Shown here: positions 7,601 through 16,610 of the stretch, in pieces | Layout: every line of letters begins with the position of its first letter | Position numbering within the stretch: the first letter of the stretch is position 1 | NCBI GenBank assembly: GCA_028694105.1 | Contig: JAQUUC010000003.1 | Coordinates: 1-64,000, forward strand | Direction of reading: 5' to 3' | Length of the DNA: 64,000 bases | DNA from: Hespellia sp. | GTDB taxonomy: Bacteria > Bacillota > Clostridia > Lachnospirales > Lachnospiraceae | Made by a program: the position numbers and the translations under genes | Notes under the pieces: generated by a model | What the model was told of the DNA's origin: nothing | The model's database searches: none | What the model saw: only the letters and a program-made list of their open reading frames with translations

Positions 7601-10202
7601 GACGGCACCGACAGGTTATTATCAGCCAAATGGAAAATGGATCGTAACGGTAAGGAGTGGTGGAAGCTATACAATTACATGGGACGGCGATACTACAGGC
7701 AATAATGCAAGCAGCATTAGCGGAAGCCAAGGCAGTTATAAAATTCCGAACAAAAGTAGTGTTAGAGGAAATTACAGCTTCAAGAAAGTGAATTCAAAAG
7801 GAGTAGGACTTTCCGGAGCAGAATTCACGATGACATCAGAGGATGGAACAACAAAAGTTTACACATCAGGTTCAGATGGAACAGTTACAATATCTGGTTT
7901 GCTGGTCGGAACATATACAGTTACTGAGACGAAAGCACCAAGTGGTCTAATTGCATCGACAGATACATGGGTGATTGAAGTGACTTCGGATGGAACGACA
8001 ACTATGTATAAACAGGGGGATGAGACAAAGACCGAGGTTACACAGGTTGTTAACTATACTGAAAAAGAGCAGACATTAAGTACATTGACAAATGGAAAAA
8101 CCGCAAAAGTGGTCGACGAAGCAAACAGAGTTTTCCAGATTGATTTATCCGCAGCCGTAACTGGCGGAACAGAAGGAGAAGCCGCAACACCGATTAGCGC
8201 AGTATTGGTATTAGATGCAAGCGACTCATTGTCACTCGATACTTTTGGTAAGGTTCAAACGGCAGCTGAAGCTTTTATAACATCATTGAAAACGGCATCG
8301 CCTCAAAGTGAGGTGGCAATTGTTTGGTATCAAGGGTCAGAAGGTAGTACAAACTTGTCGATAACTAATAGTGAGTTCCGAACGATTGATAAGAATCAAA
8401 ATGTAACTTATCTGAACAATTTCATTAAGGACATGGACAAGGGCGGCGGAACACCAATGGGAGCTGCGCTGGAACGTGCAGATTCAATTTTAAGCGGTCG
8501 GCAAAATGAAAATAAGTACGTTCTACTATTTACAGATGGAATGCCGGGACATAACTCCTCTAAGGAAAGCTTTAACTGTAGGGTCGCAAATCATGCATAT
8601 AATTATGCGAAAACGATTAAAGAATATGCGGTTTTATATACCGTGGGATATGGATTGAGTGATGAAGATGAATTTACATGGAGTGTTGGACATACGGCTA
8701 CAAGTAATAATGCCAAGGACCATGGGAACCACGAGCTTACAACAAAAGCAACAAATTTCTTAGAAAATTATATTGCAACAAGGGCAAGTGGAGATAATAA
8801 ATATGCTTTAACAACTTCTGATTCAAATGAGTTAGAAAAACTGTTTAGGCAAATTGCAGAGCAAGCAGGATCACTTCATTCCCTTGCAGCGAAAAGTATT
8901 GTTGATGTGATTGATTCAAGATTTGAATTGACAGCAGCGAGCGAAGCGGCATTGAAGGCAAAATATGGCAACGATATTTCAATAGACAGAAATGCAAATG
9001 GAACAACAACGATTACATGGACTGGGGATTCTGCTATTGTTAAGAATCAGCAGGACGGTGGCTGGACAGCATCACTTCAGGTTAAGGCAAAAGAGGATTT
9101 CATCGGAGGAAATATGGTTCCGACCAATGGAGCCGGATCTGGTATTGTTGTAGATGATGAGACATTTAGAACATTCCCGAGTCCATCGGTTAATGTGAAA
9201 TTGCTCGAACCAAGTATAGGAGAGAAAGAAATTACGCTTTATAAAGGCGATACAATTGAATCCAGCGGGTTTGCAGAAGAGGTTTATAGGACCTTTAATG
9301 TAAAAGAATTGGATGGCACGACAACATTAAGTCCGGATAGTGCGTCAACAGTAGTTACTGGAATTAAGGGCTTGACAGCAGAGGATCTTACAGCTTTAAC
9401 AAATGGAACAACGATACGCAAAGATTATGCTTATCCGGGAACAACAGATGTTGTAGGACATTTTGAATATGCATTTGCTCCGGCAACGGATGAAAATGGT
9501 GATGTTCAGGGGAGAGTTCAAGATCATGGAGCCAACGAAGTAGGACATCATGTCGAACAATATCAGCTTGTAGTCAAATTTGTTCCGGACACAGTAGCAG
9601 ATAGAATAATAGATTTACCTGGAACAAATCAGCCAACCACCGAAGGTGGAACAGTTGTTACGTATACATCGGTAACAGGCGATTATTGGGTAAATGTATT
9701 AGCCAGATGGAACATCATTAAGCGAAGTGCAAGTAATCACGATAACTTATTAGGTGGCGCAGAGTTTGAACTGAAGTTGAACAACACAACAAAATACTAT
9801 GGTGTGTCCAGTGAGACGACAGGAGTGGTGAAGTGGTATACAGATGCAAATCACACAGCTGAAAATCTGATTGATTTATATAAGATGGAACCGGGAACCT
9901 ATACAATGGAAGAAACAAAAGCCCCGATGGGATATGTAGTGTATGAAGGAAACTGGACAGTAGTGATTGATGAGAATGGATTACTCACGAGCATAAAATC
10001 AGGAAATGATGATGTGTTGAAAGTGGATAGTTCTGATGGTGCAAATGCATATTACTATTTTGATAATACCGTATTGTATGAATTACCAAATTCCGGTGGT
10101 ATCGGTATTTACTGGTATATGATCGGCGGTGTACTGCTTATGTTAGCAGCGGCCCTGATTCTATATAGAAATAAGAAATACGAGGGGGTGCTGAAAAAAT
10201 AA
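4605..10202 (+). CDS. Giant sortase-anchored pilus adhesin: vWA domain plus SpaA/Cna-B repeats, LPNSG sorting signal
   Basis: ATG 4605 after AGGAGG; signal peptide; MIDAS-like LVLDASDSLS and LLFTDGMPGHN; E-boxes YHMTETAPTGY, YTVTETKAPSGL, YTMEETKAPMGY; C-terminal LPNSGGIGIYWYMIGGVLLMLAAALILYRNKK. The ORF track uses an upstream TTG at 4581. Confidence 0.9.
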   Translation: MRSNRKRRLIALVLCMVLVLGGSVPSLLFDSFNADEISSGENAPEVQSETEEAQEPVAVEEPAAAEEPAVQEPAAVQEPAAETVVEELAAPYQDAVELKQDLYDAEGNVICTVTAKIPAETFAANTSEVTMEVKQTDTETADAVKALMEKSLAEDKVLGSYFLYNVEFKVNGEKTEPGKAIDLTFEQKDFQIGDVKKASAIYYNEANSIAGNTEAEIIGITQRNDKIEELQNAGQSLDTMDEDYDLSEFTLNEDGTAQKIQMDARRSTIYGCFLTEDKPADTAAGDTAADTGTTVPDTTVPDTAGDNIYTMDDQTDNTADSDIMTEEPTEEVITDSLTYEDNDVTVTVSANEKGIIPEGATLQVIPILPETQASVTTASTIAVPEKKEATTLSAAANQSAEAKVVTPASSASEYEKVKTQLEEKAENEDYDIAGFLAYDISFIDKDGNKVEPNGNVKVVIDYKQEAIPEGVNAEDDLDVTVMHFEENSAGNVKDVVDMVADDTKTAAVETTDSAQVKKAEFETDSFSTFTVTWKRFGNKYTIGIQYVNTNGDSIDGKTGNSDTLDPGDIITLSDPTYNVNIQNYAFDHAEIRPENQAVTITGARYYRNSSGNSKNRYQYTTATSPSAQSNWSTYDYGKAETIYMVYRPAYEFYDFNGNSLTNSSYQALLDAMIKNVETDPDVSIKNWTRSSKYVNLTKLTNESTSNWNWNSLSSLNLDLTDASQVWDGSRLNSAGRVNHNYNNYIDRYGSGAGDYHDTVSVYNNELLDSATWKKDDNANQSTSSMYRFRGEFTIPENMNPNEYSFTLDQVTPGNSIYINDDVYVFVYPKNVTLTNDNFMDYLAFWTGTANQSGTISFHGRIGTQVEQSTDSNVNKYSDYSKVTDGWKMAAVEDNAANAILNAYRQNGTKDFYVDVITDDYDGGGGMYRLKMETNLQKRYPVEFTKVDVIDMATPVAGAKFELDQVDSDGKATGVHYDTTSGSDGKVTVNVVAGIYHMTETAPTGYYQPNGKWIVTVRSGGSYTITWDGDTTGNNASSISGSQGSYKIPNKSSVRGNYSFKKVNSKGVGLSGAEFTMTSEDGTTKVYTSGSDGTVTISGLLVGTYTVTETKAPSGLIASTDTWVIEVTSDGTTTMYKQGDETKTEVTQVVNYTEKEQTLSTLTNGKTAKVVDEANRVFQIDLSAAVTGGTEGEAATPISAVLVLDASDSLSLDTFGKVQTAAEAFITSLKTASPQSEVAIVWYQGSEGSTNLSITNSEFRTIDKNQNVTYLNNFIKDMDKGGGTPMGAALERADSILSGRQNENKYVLLFTDGMPGHNSSKESFNCRVANHAYNYAKTIKEYAVLYTVGYGLSDEDEFTWSVGHTATSNNAKDHGNHELTTKATNFLENYIATRASGDNKYALTTSDSNELEKLFRQIAEQAGSLHSLAAKSIVDVIDSRFELTAASEAALKAKYGNDISIDRNANGTTTITWTGDSAIVKNQQDGGWTASLQVKAKEDFIGGNMVPTNGAGSGIVVDDETFRTFPSPSVNVKLLEPSIGEKEITLYKGDTIESSGFAEEVYRTFNVKELDGTTTLSPDSASTVVTGIKGLTAEDLTALTNGTTIRKDYAYPGTTDVVGHFEYAFAPATDENGDVQGRVQDHGANEVGHHVEQYQLVVKFVPDTVADRIIDLPGTNQPTTEGGTVVTYTSVTGDYWVNVLARWNIIKRSASNHDNLLGGAEFELKLNNTTKYYGVSSETTGVVKWYTDANHTAENLIDLYKMEPGTYTMEETKAPMGYVVYEGNWTVVIDENGLLTSIKSGNDDVLKVDSSDGANAYYYFDNTVLYELPNSGGIGIYWYMIGGVLLMLAAALILYRNKKYEGVLKK

Positions 10203-10305
10203 GATTATGAAAACAAATTTCAGTGGCCTCAAGTACCACAAAAGAGGTAGGAACAAGTAGTAAAAACTTTACACTAAAATTATGAAAAAGAAGAGGAGAT
10301 TAAAC

Positions 10306-11676
10306 ATGAGTAAAGTAAAGAAAATTTTAGCCTTAGTATTATCTATGGCAATGATTATGGGAATGAGTATTACATCATTCGCAGCAGATCCAGCAACAAA
10401 TGGAAAGATCACGATTAAAGGTTTGACGGCATCAGAACAAACAACCATTAAATTATATCAGGTTGTTTCATGGAGTCAGGCAGACAGTAACTGGGTGATA
10501 GCTGAGTGGGCAAAGGACCATGTAACAAAAAACACAGAAACGGGTGAATATACCTTTGACTGGGATGCATTAAAAACTGCAGCAGCAGGTCAGACACCAG
10601 TTAGAGAGAACGCAGTAACAGCTGCTACTGCAGAGTTTGATAATTTAGGTATTGGAGCATTTTTAATTATTGCAGCAGGAACTACAACAGAATATAGTGT
10701 TATGGGAACAACTACATATGGATATAACAGCGACAATCTGATGGTTCCAACAGATGTAGAGGTTGATGCGAAAGCTTCTAACTATACGGTAGTAAAGAAA
10801 TTTACAAATGATGCGGATAAGGAACGTGTTGTAAATCGTGGAGAGATTATTAGTTTCGATATTGACACAACATTCCCAAGTTATGATTCTGATACTGTAA
10901 ATCGAACATTTACAATTACAGATACGCCAACAGGTTTGAAGATTCAGACAATTACTGTAACTGTAGACGGAACACCAGTTGTACTTGACACTGACTATAA
11001 GTTGTTAGATAAAGATCAGGCAGATGCAACTCTGCCAGCTGCTGCAAATGCAGCTGTTACAGTTTCATTCGCTCAGAGCTATATTGGTAATACAAATGTG
11101 CATGCAGGATCAGCTGTTAAAGTAACCGTAACAGCAGAAGTGACAGGCGATGGATCTGAGGAAATTTCAAATACAGCAACAACAGACAAGGCTGATGAGC
11201 CTTCAAAAATTATTGTAGAGACTGGATCTATTACAATCAATAAAGTTGATGAGAATAATGATGTTTTGAAAGGTGCATTATTCAGCGTAGCAAATACTTC
11301 TGGTAAACTTCAGTTTGTTGAAGTTGAGACAGGTGTATACAGATTAGCTAATGCAGCAGAAATCGCTGATGATGGTGTTGAGAAAATCACAAATGTTGCA
11401 GCAACTAATGGATCAGTTGTTGTAAAAGGATTAGCAGAAGGAACATATAAAATTGTCGAGGAACAGGCTCCAGATGGCTATTCTATTGTAACAGTAGAGG
11501 ATCAGACAATTGGCAAAGGCCAGAACAAAAATGTAACAGTTAAAGTAACAGATACAAAGCTTTCTTCACTTCCATCAACTGGTGGTATTGGTACAACAAT
11601 CTTCACAATCGGTGGTTGTGCAATCATGATCATTGCAGCATTCCTTTACTTCAGAAGCCGCAAAAAAGAGCAGTAA
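10306..11676 (+). CDS. Major pilin-like SpaA-type protein, LPSTG sorting signal
   Basis: GAGGAG then ATG 10306; signal peptide; YKIVEEQAPDGY E-box; LPSTGGIGTTIFTIGGCAIMIIAAFLYFRSRKKEQ. Confidence 0.9.
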   Translation: MSKVKKILALVLSMAMIMGMSITSFAADPATNGKITIKGLTASEQTTIKLYQVVSWSQADSNWVIAEWAKDHVTKNTETGEYTFDWDALKTAAAGQTPVRENAVTAATAEFDNLGIGAFLIIAAGTTTEYSVMGTTTYGYNSDNLMVPTDVEVDAKASNYTVVKKFTNDADKERVVNRGEIISFDIDTTFPSYDSDTVNRTFTITDTPTGLKIQTITVTVDGTPVVLDTDYKLLDKDQADATLPAAANAAVTVSFAQSYIGNTNVHAGSAVKVTVTAEVTGDGSEEISNTATTDKADEPSKIIVETGSITINKVDENNDVLKGALFSVANTSGKLQFVEVETGVYRLANAAEIADDGVEKITNVAATNGSVVVKGLAEGTYKIVEEQAPDGYSIVTVEDQTIGKGQNKNVTVKVTDTKLSSLPSTGGIGTTIFTIGGCAIMIIAAFLYFRSRKKEQ

Positions 11677-11704
11677 TTATAAATAACCAGAGTCAGTAGA
11701 CTCT

Positions 11705-11744
11705 TACATCTACGGCGAGGTCTTCGGACCTTGCCAAAGATGTA
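11705..11744 (+). promoter_or_regulatory. Strong intra-operon stem-loop with TTCG loop between major pilin and sortase
   Basis: TACATCTacGGCgAGGTC-TTCG-GACCTtGCCaaAGATGTA. Confidence 0.75.
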
Positions 11745-11770
11745 TAAATACAACAACAAGGAGAGCCCGG

Positions 11771-12649
11771 ATGAAAAAGAAGACAAATACATTGATTATC
11801 TGCATAGTGTTTTTAGCCGGTTTGTCCTTACTGCTGTATCCATTTGTAGCAAATCAGTGGAACAATTACAGACAGTCGAAGCTAATCAGTAATTACGAAG
11901 CTGTGGTAGCAGACAAAGAAGCCGCTGGTGAGATTGATTATGAGGCGGAGATGGAACAGGCAGTGGCATATAATGATGCGCTGCTTCCAAGCATTTTACC
12001 GGATTCTTTTGCAATTGCAGAAGCTTCCGAAGATGAGGATAAGCGGTACATGTCTTGTCTGAACATCGCTGATGATGGGATGATGGGAACGGTTGAGATA
12101 CCGAAGATCAACATTAAGCTTCCGATTTATCATACGACCGATGACAAGGTTCTGCAGCAGGCAGCCGGTCATCTGGAGGGAAGTTCACTTCCGGTCGGCG
12201 GCGAGAACACACACGCGGTCATTTCCGCACACAGAGGACTGCCGAGTGCATCACTTTTTACCGATCTGGATAAGTTAAAAAAGGGAGATCATTTTCTGAT
12301 TAAAGTATTGGATCAGACATTATGCTATGAGGTCGACAAGATTTCCGTTGTGGAGCCAAAGGAGACAGAGGCGCTTGCAGTGGAGGACGGACAGGATTTG
12401 GTTACATTACTTACCTGCACTCCTTACGGAGTGAATTCGCAGAGACTTCTGGTGCGCGGGCACAGAGTACCGTATGAGGAGACCGAGATGGCGGATGAGG
12501 AATCACCGCTGAACAATTTCAGTCTGCATACAAGTTATCTGTTCTGGGTTATTACAGGACTTGTGATTACCGGAGGATTTATATTCGTTTTATATAGACG
12601 CGATAAGAAAAGACGCGCGGCTGTGGCAGAGGAACCAAAGAAGGAGTAA
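11771..12649 (+). CDS. Class C (pilus-polymerising) sortase
   Basis: YPFVANQWNNYRQSKLISNYE, GGENTHAVISAHRGLPSASLFTDLDKL, TLLTCTPYGVNSQRLLVRGHRV; two TM segments. Confidence 0.93.
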   Translation: MKKKTNTLIICIVFLAGLSLLLYPFVANQWNNYRQSKLISNYEAVVADKEAAGEIDYEAEMEQAVAYNDALLPSILPDSFAIAEASEDEDKRYMSCLNIADDGMMGTVEIPKINIKLPIYHTTDDKVLQQAAGHLEGSSLPVGGENTHAVISAHRGLPSASLFTDLDKLKKGDHFLIKVLDQTLCYEVDKISVVEPKETEALAVEDGQDLVTLLTCTPYGVNSQRLLVRGHRVPYEETEMADEESPLNNFSLHTSYLFWVITGLVITGGFIFVLYRRDKKRRAAVAEEPKKE

Positions 12650-12651
12650 CT

Positions 12652-13557
12652 ATGAAGAAGAAGCTACCATCGATCCTGTTTGGTCTGATTTTTCTAATTG
12701 GCTTTGGAATTCTGATGTATCCGACGATTTCCAATCAGTGGAATACGTATCGGCAGAGCAAACTGATCAGTAATTATGAACAGGTTGTCAGCAAAATGGA
12801 GCCGGAGGATTTCACCCAGCAGTGGGATATGGCAAATGCATTTAACAGCACAATCACGCAGAACAATGTATATGCGGATGTGTTTGGAGCTTCCGAGGAG
12901 GATAAACTCACCGGAACGGAATACTGGAATGTCCTCAATATAGCAGGGGACGGAGTGATGGGATATCTGTCCATCCCGAAGATTCGTATTAAGATTGCGA
13001 TTTATCATGGGACAGGAGATGAGGTACTCCAGACCGGAATCGGTCATCTGAACGGAACGAAACTTCCGATCGGCGGAGAGAGTACACACAGTGTGCTTGC
13101 GGCACACAGAGGTCTTCCGAGTGCGAAGCTGTTCACGGACGTGGATCAGCTGGAGAAGGGAGATAAGTTTTACATTCATGTGCTGGATGAGGTGCTGGCT
13201 TATCAGGTCGACCAGATTCTCCCAATGGTGGAGAAAGATGATCATGCGACCCTGGAGGAGGCACTGAAGATAGAAGATGGGAAGGATGAGGTTACCTTAT
13301 TTACCTGTACACCGTATGGTGTGAATTCTCACCGGCTTCTTGTGAGGGGAACCAGAGTTCCTTATAACGGGGAGGAAGAAGAGAGTGATTCGGTAGGTAA
13401 TTCCATGTTGAAATCGATCCAGAATTACTACATGTTATATCTGATATTAGGATTGGCAGTTACACTATTAGTGATATTTATAATGAGGCATTTCTTTCAT
13501 AAGAAGGCAAAGCCGGGAACTGTAGAAGTGGGAAAGTCTGAGAAAGACGAGGAATAG
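12652..13557 (+). CDS. Class C sortase (second copy)
   Basis: YPTISNQWNTYRQSKLISNYE, HSVLAAHRGLPSAKLFTDVDQL, TLFTCTPYGVNSHRLLVRGTRV. Confidence 0.93.
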   Translation: MKKKLPSILFGLIFLIGFGILMYPTISNQWNTYRQSKLISNYEQVVSKMEPEDFTQQWDMANAFNSTITQNNVYADVFGASEEDKLTGTEYWNVLNIAGDGVMGYLSIPKIRIKIAIYHGTGDEVLQTGIGHLNGTKLPIGGESTHSVLAAHRGLPSAKLFTDVDQLEKGDKFYIHVLDEVLAYQVDQILPMVEKDDHATLEEALKIEDGKDEVTLFTCTPYGVNSHRLLVRGTRVPYNGEEEESDSVGNSMLKSIQNYYMLYLILGLAVTLLVIFIMRHFFHKKAKPGTVEVGKSEKDEE

Positions 13558-13579
13558 TTCTGAAGGGAGATACGATGCG

Positions 13580-14572
13580 ATGATGAAAAAGAGAGGAAGA
13601 ATAGGCAGTGCATTTATGCTTGCGGCGATACTTGCAATTTCAGTGGTTACTGTACCGAAGGTACAGGCTGCGACAGAAGTTGTCGATAAGGCTTGTTCGA
13701 TTGAATTCCAGATGGGTGGAGAATTTGAGGAGCTGAGCGATGGAACGGTGAGTGTTCCGGTAAAGCTGTATAAGGTTGCATCGATCAATGCATCCGGCAA
13801 CTATACGGCGGAAGGTGCATTTGCATCGATGGATTTTAGCTCTGTCAGTGATTCAACGACAGCAGAGGAGTGGCTTAAGATGGCGGAGTCTGCGGATGAA
13901 CTGGTAACAGCAGACATGACAGCTGACGCAGAGACAACGGTTACGAACGGAACCGGACAAATCGGGAATCTTGCAATCGGACTGTATCTGGTGAAGGCTG
14001 AGACTTCACAGTCACCATATTATAACTACAGTTTTACACCGTACCTCATTTCCCTGCCGGATAATCATTATGCTGCGACCGGAGATGATACTTGGATTTA
14101 TGATCTGACCGGAGAGAATGCGGTGGGATTGAAACCGGAGCAGGATGCGAGACTGAATGATCTGGAGATTACAAAGACCCTGACCACGCAGAACATTACG
14201 ATGGGCAGGCCTGCAACATTTGTGTTTGAGGCGGTCATTACAACCCTGAAGGGTGAGACGATGACGAAGAATGTGGCACTTACCTTTGATTCTGCCACGA
14301 CGAAGAAGCTGCTGATCAAAGACCTTCCGGCAGGCTCGACGGTTGTTGTGACTGAGGTTTACAGCGGTGCAAGCTACGAGGTTACAGGTGATTCTGAGCA
14401 GACGCAGGTGATTGATGCAGAGAACGTAGTTGGAGTTGCATTTACCAATGACCATGACGGAAAAGTGAATGGCGGATACGGTATCGTAAATAATTACAAA
14501 TATGACGGCGAAGGTGAATACGACCATACACAGTTAGAAGATAATTCAGAGCCGTCAGCGCAGTCACAGTAG
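13580..14572 (+). CDS. Secreted pilin-like protein (Cna-B-like) without LPXTG or C-terminal anchor
   Basis: Signal peptide ending KVQAAT; VPVKLYKVASINASGNYT, IGNLAIGLYLVKAETSQSPYYNYSFTPYLISLP; C-terminus YDHTQLEDNSEPSAQSQ hydrophilic. Confidence 0.75.
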   Translation: MMKKRGRIGSAFMLAAILAISVVTVPKVQAATEVVDKACSIEFQMGGEFEELSDGTVSVPVKLYKVASINASGNYTAEGAFASMDFSSVSDSTTAEEWLKMAESADELVTADMTADAETTVTNGTGQIGNLAIGLYLVKAETSQSPYYNYSFTPYLISLPDNHYAATGDDTWIYDLTGENAVGLKPEQDARLNDLEITKTLTTQNITMGRPATFVFEAVITTLKGETMTKNVALTFDSATTKKLLIKDLPAGSTVVVTEVYSGASYEVTGDSEQTQVIDAENVVGVAFTNDHDGKVNGGYGIVNNYKYDGEGEYDHTQLEDNSEPSAQSQ

Positions 14573-14584
14573 AGGAGGAGATGA

Positions 14585-15091
14585 GTGATGATGAAACGAA
14601 TAAATAAAAAGACGATTCTCCTGTCAGGAGCGGCATTTGCTCTTACAGCATCTCTTTCCGTTGGAAGTGCATTTGCTTACTTTACCACTTATGCGAATTC
14701 CAAAGGAACGGTTCCGGTGAAGATGGGATTTACGGAGACGGTACCGCAGGAAAAGGTGGATCAGGACGGCAAGCATGTCACAATTAAGAATACCGGAAAG
14801 TATGACTGTTATGTCAGGGTCAAGGTATTTGCTGACATTGCAGTGACCTACCAGGGCGGAGCTGACTGGACGCAGGGAGACGGCGATTACTGGTATTACG
14901 GATCGATCCTTCCGGCAGGGGGAGAGACACCGGAGCTTTTGGTATCGTACAGTTATCCGGATACAGAGGTTGAAAACCCCACAGAAGAGTTTAACATTAT
15001 CGTAGTGCAGGAGTGTACTCCGGTTGTATATGATGATAATGGTGATCCGAAGCCGGACTGGAATCATGTTATTACGACGCAGCAAGACTAA
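14585..15091 (+). CDS. TasA/camelysin-like secreted protein (SipW-dependent type signal)
   Basis: KKTILLSGAAFALTASLSVGSAFAYFTTYANSKGTVPVKMGFTET resembles TasA/CalY family N-termini. Confidence 0.75.
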   Translation: MMMKRINKKTILLSGAAFALTASLSVGSAFAYFTTYANSKGTVPVKMGFTETVPQEKVDQDGKHVTIKNTGKYDCYVRVKVFADIAVTYQGGADWTQGDGDYWYYGSILPAGGETPELLVSYSYPDTEVENPTEEFNIIVVQECTPVVYDDNGDPKPDWNHVITTQQD

Positions 15092-15107
15092 GAAGGAGGG
15101 AGACGAC

Positions 15108-15845
15108 ATGAAAAAGAAATCATTTTTTTTAAAACCGGCCCTGCTTCTTGCAGCATCAGGATTGCTGCTGCTTGGAAGTACAGTCGGAAGCGCAAGAGCG
15201 GCGCTTACTTATTATAGTGACAGTTATAACGCTCAGATGAGTTTATCGAGTATTGGTGTTACGCTTCTTGAAAACGGGGAGGCGGTCAGCAAGCAGGATT
15301 ATAAGGATAATGGTGTTGTGAGTGTCGGAAAGGGTGCACTTCTCACAGATCTGCTTGGTGAGAAGGAGAACCTGATTCCGGGAAAGAAGTATAACGAGTC
15401 ACTCAGTGTTCAAAATAGCGGGAACATTGATACCTTTGTCCGGGTGATTGTGACGAAGAGCTGGCTGAATGCAGATGGAACGACCAATCAGGAACTGTCA
15501 CCATCGCTGATCGAGCTTCAGCTGACATCTGGCAGTGGCTGGCAGGAGGATACTACAGCGGCAACGCCGGAGAGGCAGGTGTTCTATTATCAGCCACTCC
15601 TTGCAGCAGGAGATAAGACACCGAACATTATGGATACGATTCGAATTGATAATTCGATTGCGGATGAGGTGAATGTGATTCGCGAAGGAAACACAATTAA
15701 ATATGAATACAAATATGATGGCTGTACATTTTCACTGGAAGCAGAAGTAAATGCGGTACAGACACATAATGCAAAGGATGCAATTAAGAGTGCATGGGGT
15801 GTTGATGTGAATGTGAATGCGGATGAAACGCGGATAAGCTTATAG
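15108..15845 (+). CDS. TasA-like secreted protein (second)
   Basis: AAGGAGG then ATG 15108; PALLLAASGLLLLGSTVGSARAALTYYSDSYNAQMSLSSIGVTLLENG; NSGNIDTFVRVIVTKSW. Confidence 0.7.
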   Translation: MKKKSFFLKPALLLAASGLLLLGSTVGSARAALTYYSDSYNAQMSLSSIGVTLLENGEAVSKQDYKDNGVVSVGKGALLTDLLGEKENLIPGKKYNESLSVQNSGNIDTFVRVIVTKSWLNADGTTNQELSPSLIELQLTSGSGWQEDTTAATPERQVFYYQPLLAAGDKTPNIMDTIRIDNSIADEVNVIREGNTIKYEYKYDGCTFSLEAEVNAVQTHNAKDAIKSAWGVDVNVNADETRISL

Positions 15846-15861
15846 AAGGGGGTACAAAAGT

Positions 15862-16605
15862 ATGAGAAAGAAAATTTTGTGCCTTGCGTTAATCGCAGTT
15901 ATGGTGTTAGGCACATCAATGAATGTAGTGGCAAGAGATTTGCAGGGAAGTGATAACTGGCTTGTGAATTTTGATGGAAATGAACTGGATAGTAACTATA
16001 CATCCCAGAATGTTGCGGATGATTTGAAGGACTTTGCACCGGGTGACAATATTACGCTGAAGGTGAATGTGAAGAATTCATTTGCAGGAGATACGGACTG
16101 GTATATGACGAATGAGGTCATCCAGTCACTGGAGGATGCGAGTTCTGCATCGGGGGCGGCATATACGTACCGTCTGACTTATGTGGCACCGGATAACGCC
16201 GAGACGGTTCTCTATGACAGTGATACGGTCGGAGGCGAAGGCAGTACTCAGGCTGGGGAAGGTCTTCATCAGGCAACCGGTTCTCTGAAGGATTATATCT
16301 ACATGGGCAGACTGTCTCAGGGCAAGAGCGGCAGGGTACAGCTCTACATCGCATTAGACGGTGAGACCTCTGCGAATGACTATCAGGAAACGCTGGGAAA
16401 GATCCAGCTGAAATTTGCAGTGGAAAAGGTTGCAGCCGGAACGACAACGACTCAGAACCGGATCGTACAGAGTGTAGTGAAGACAGGTGATGATACAAGA
16501 CTGATGTTAATCAGTATTATCTTATTGATCAGTGGAATTGTTGTGTTGATTCTTGGTATCGTTACATGGAAGAGACAGAGAAAGCATCGTGAGGAAGGGG
16601 AGTAG
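15862..16605 (+). CDS. Membrane-anchored surface protein with VKTGD-like C-terminal sorting-type signal
   Basis: Signal peptide; C-terminal VVKTGDDTRLMLISIILLISGIVVLILGIVTWKRQRKHREEGE. Confidence 0.7.
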   Translation: MRKKILCLALIAVMVLGTSMNVVARDLQGSDNWLVNFDGNELDSNYTSQNVADDLKDFAPGDNITLKVNVKNSFAGDTDWYMTNEVIQSLEDASSASGAAYTYRLTYVAPDNAETVLYDSDTVGGEGSTQAGEGLHQATGSLKDYIYMGRLSQGKSGRVQLYIALDGETSANDYQETLGKIQLKFAVEKVAAGTTTTQNRIVQSVVKTGDDTRLMLISIILLISGIVVLILGIVTWKRQRKHREEGE

Positions 16606-16610
16606 CAGAG

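Noticed and set aside
14012-15109. Minus-strand ORFs of 171 aa (14012..14527) and 161 aa (14624..15109)
   Set aside because: Antisense to secreted-protein genes with recognisable signal peptides; no coding-like composition or RBS.
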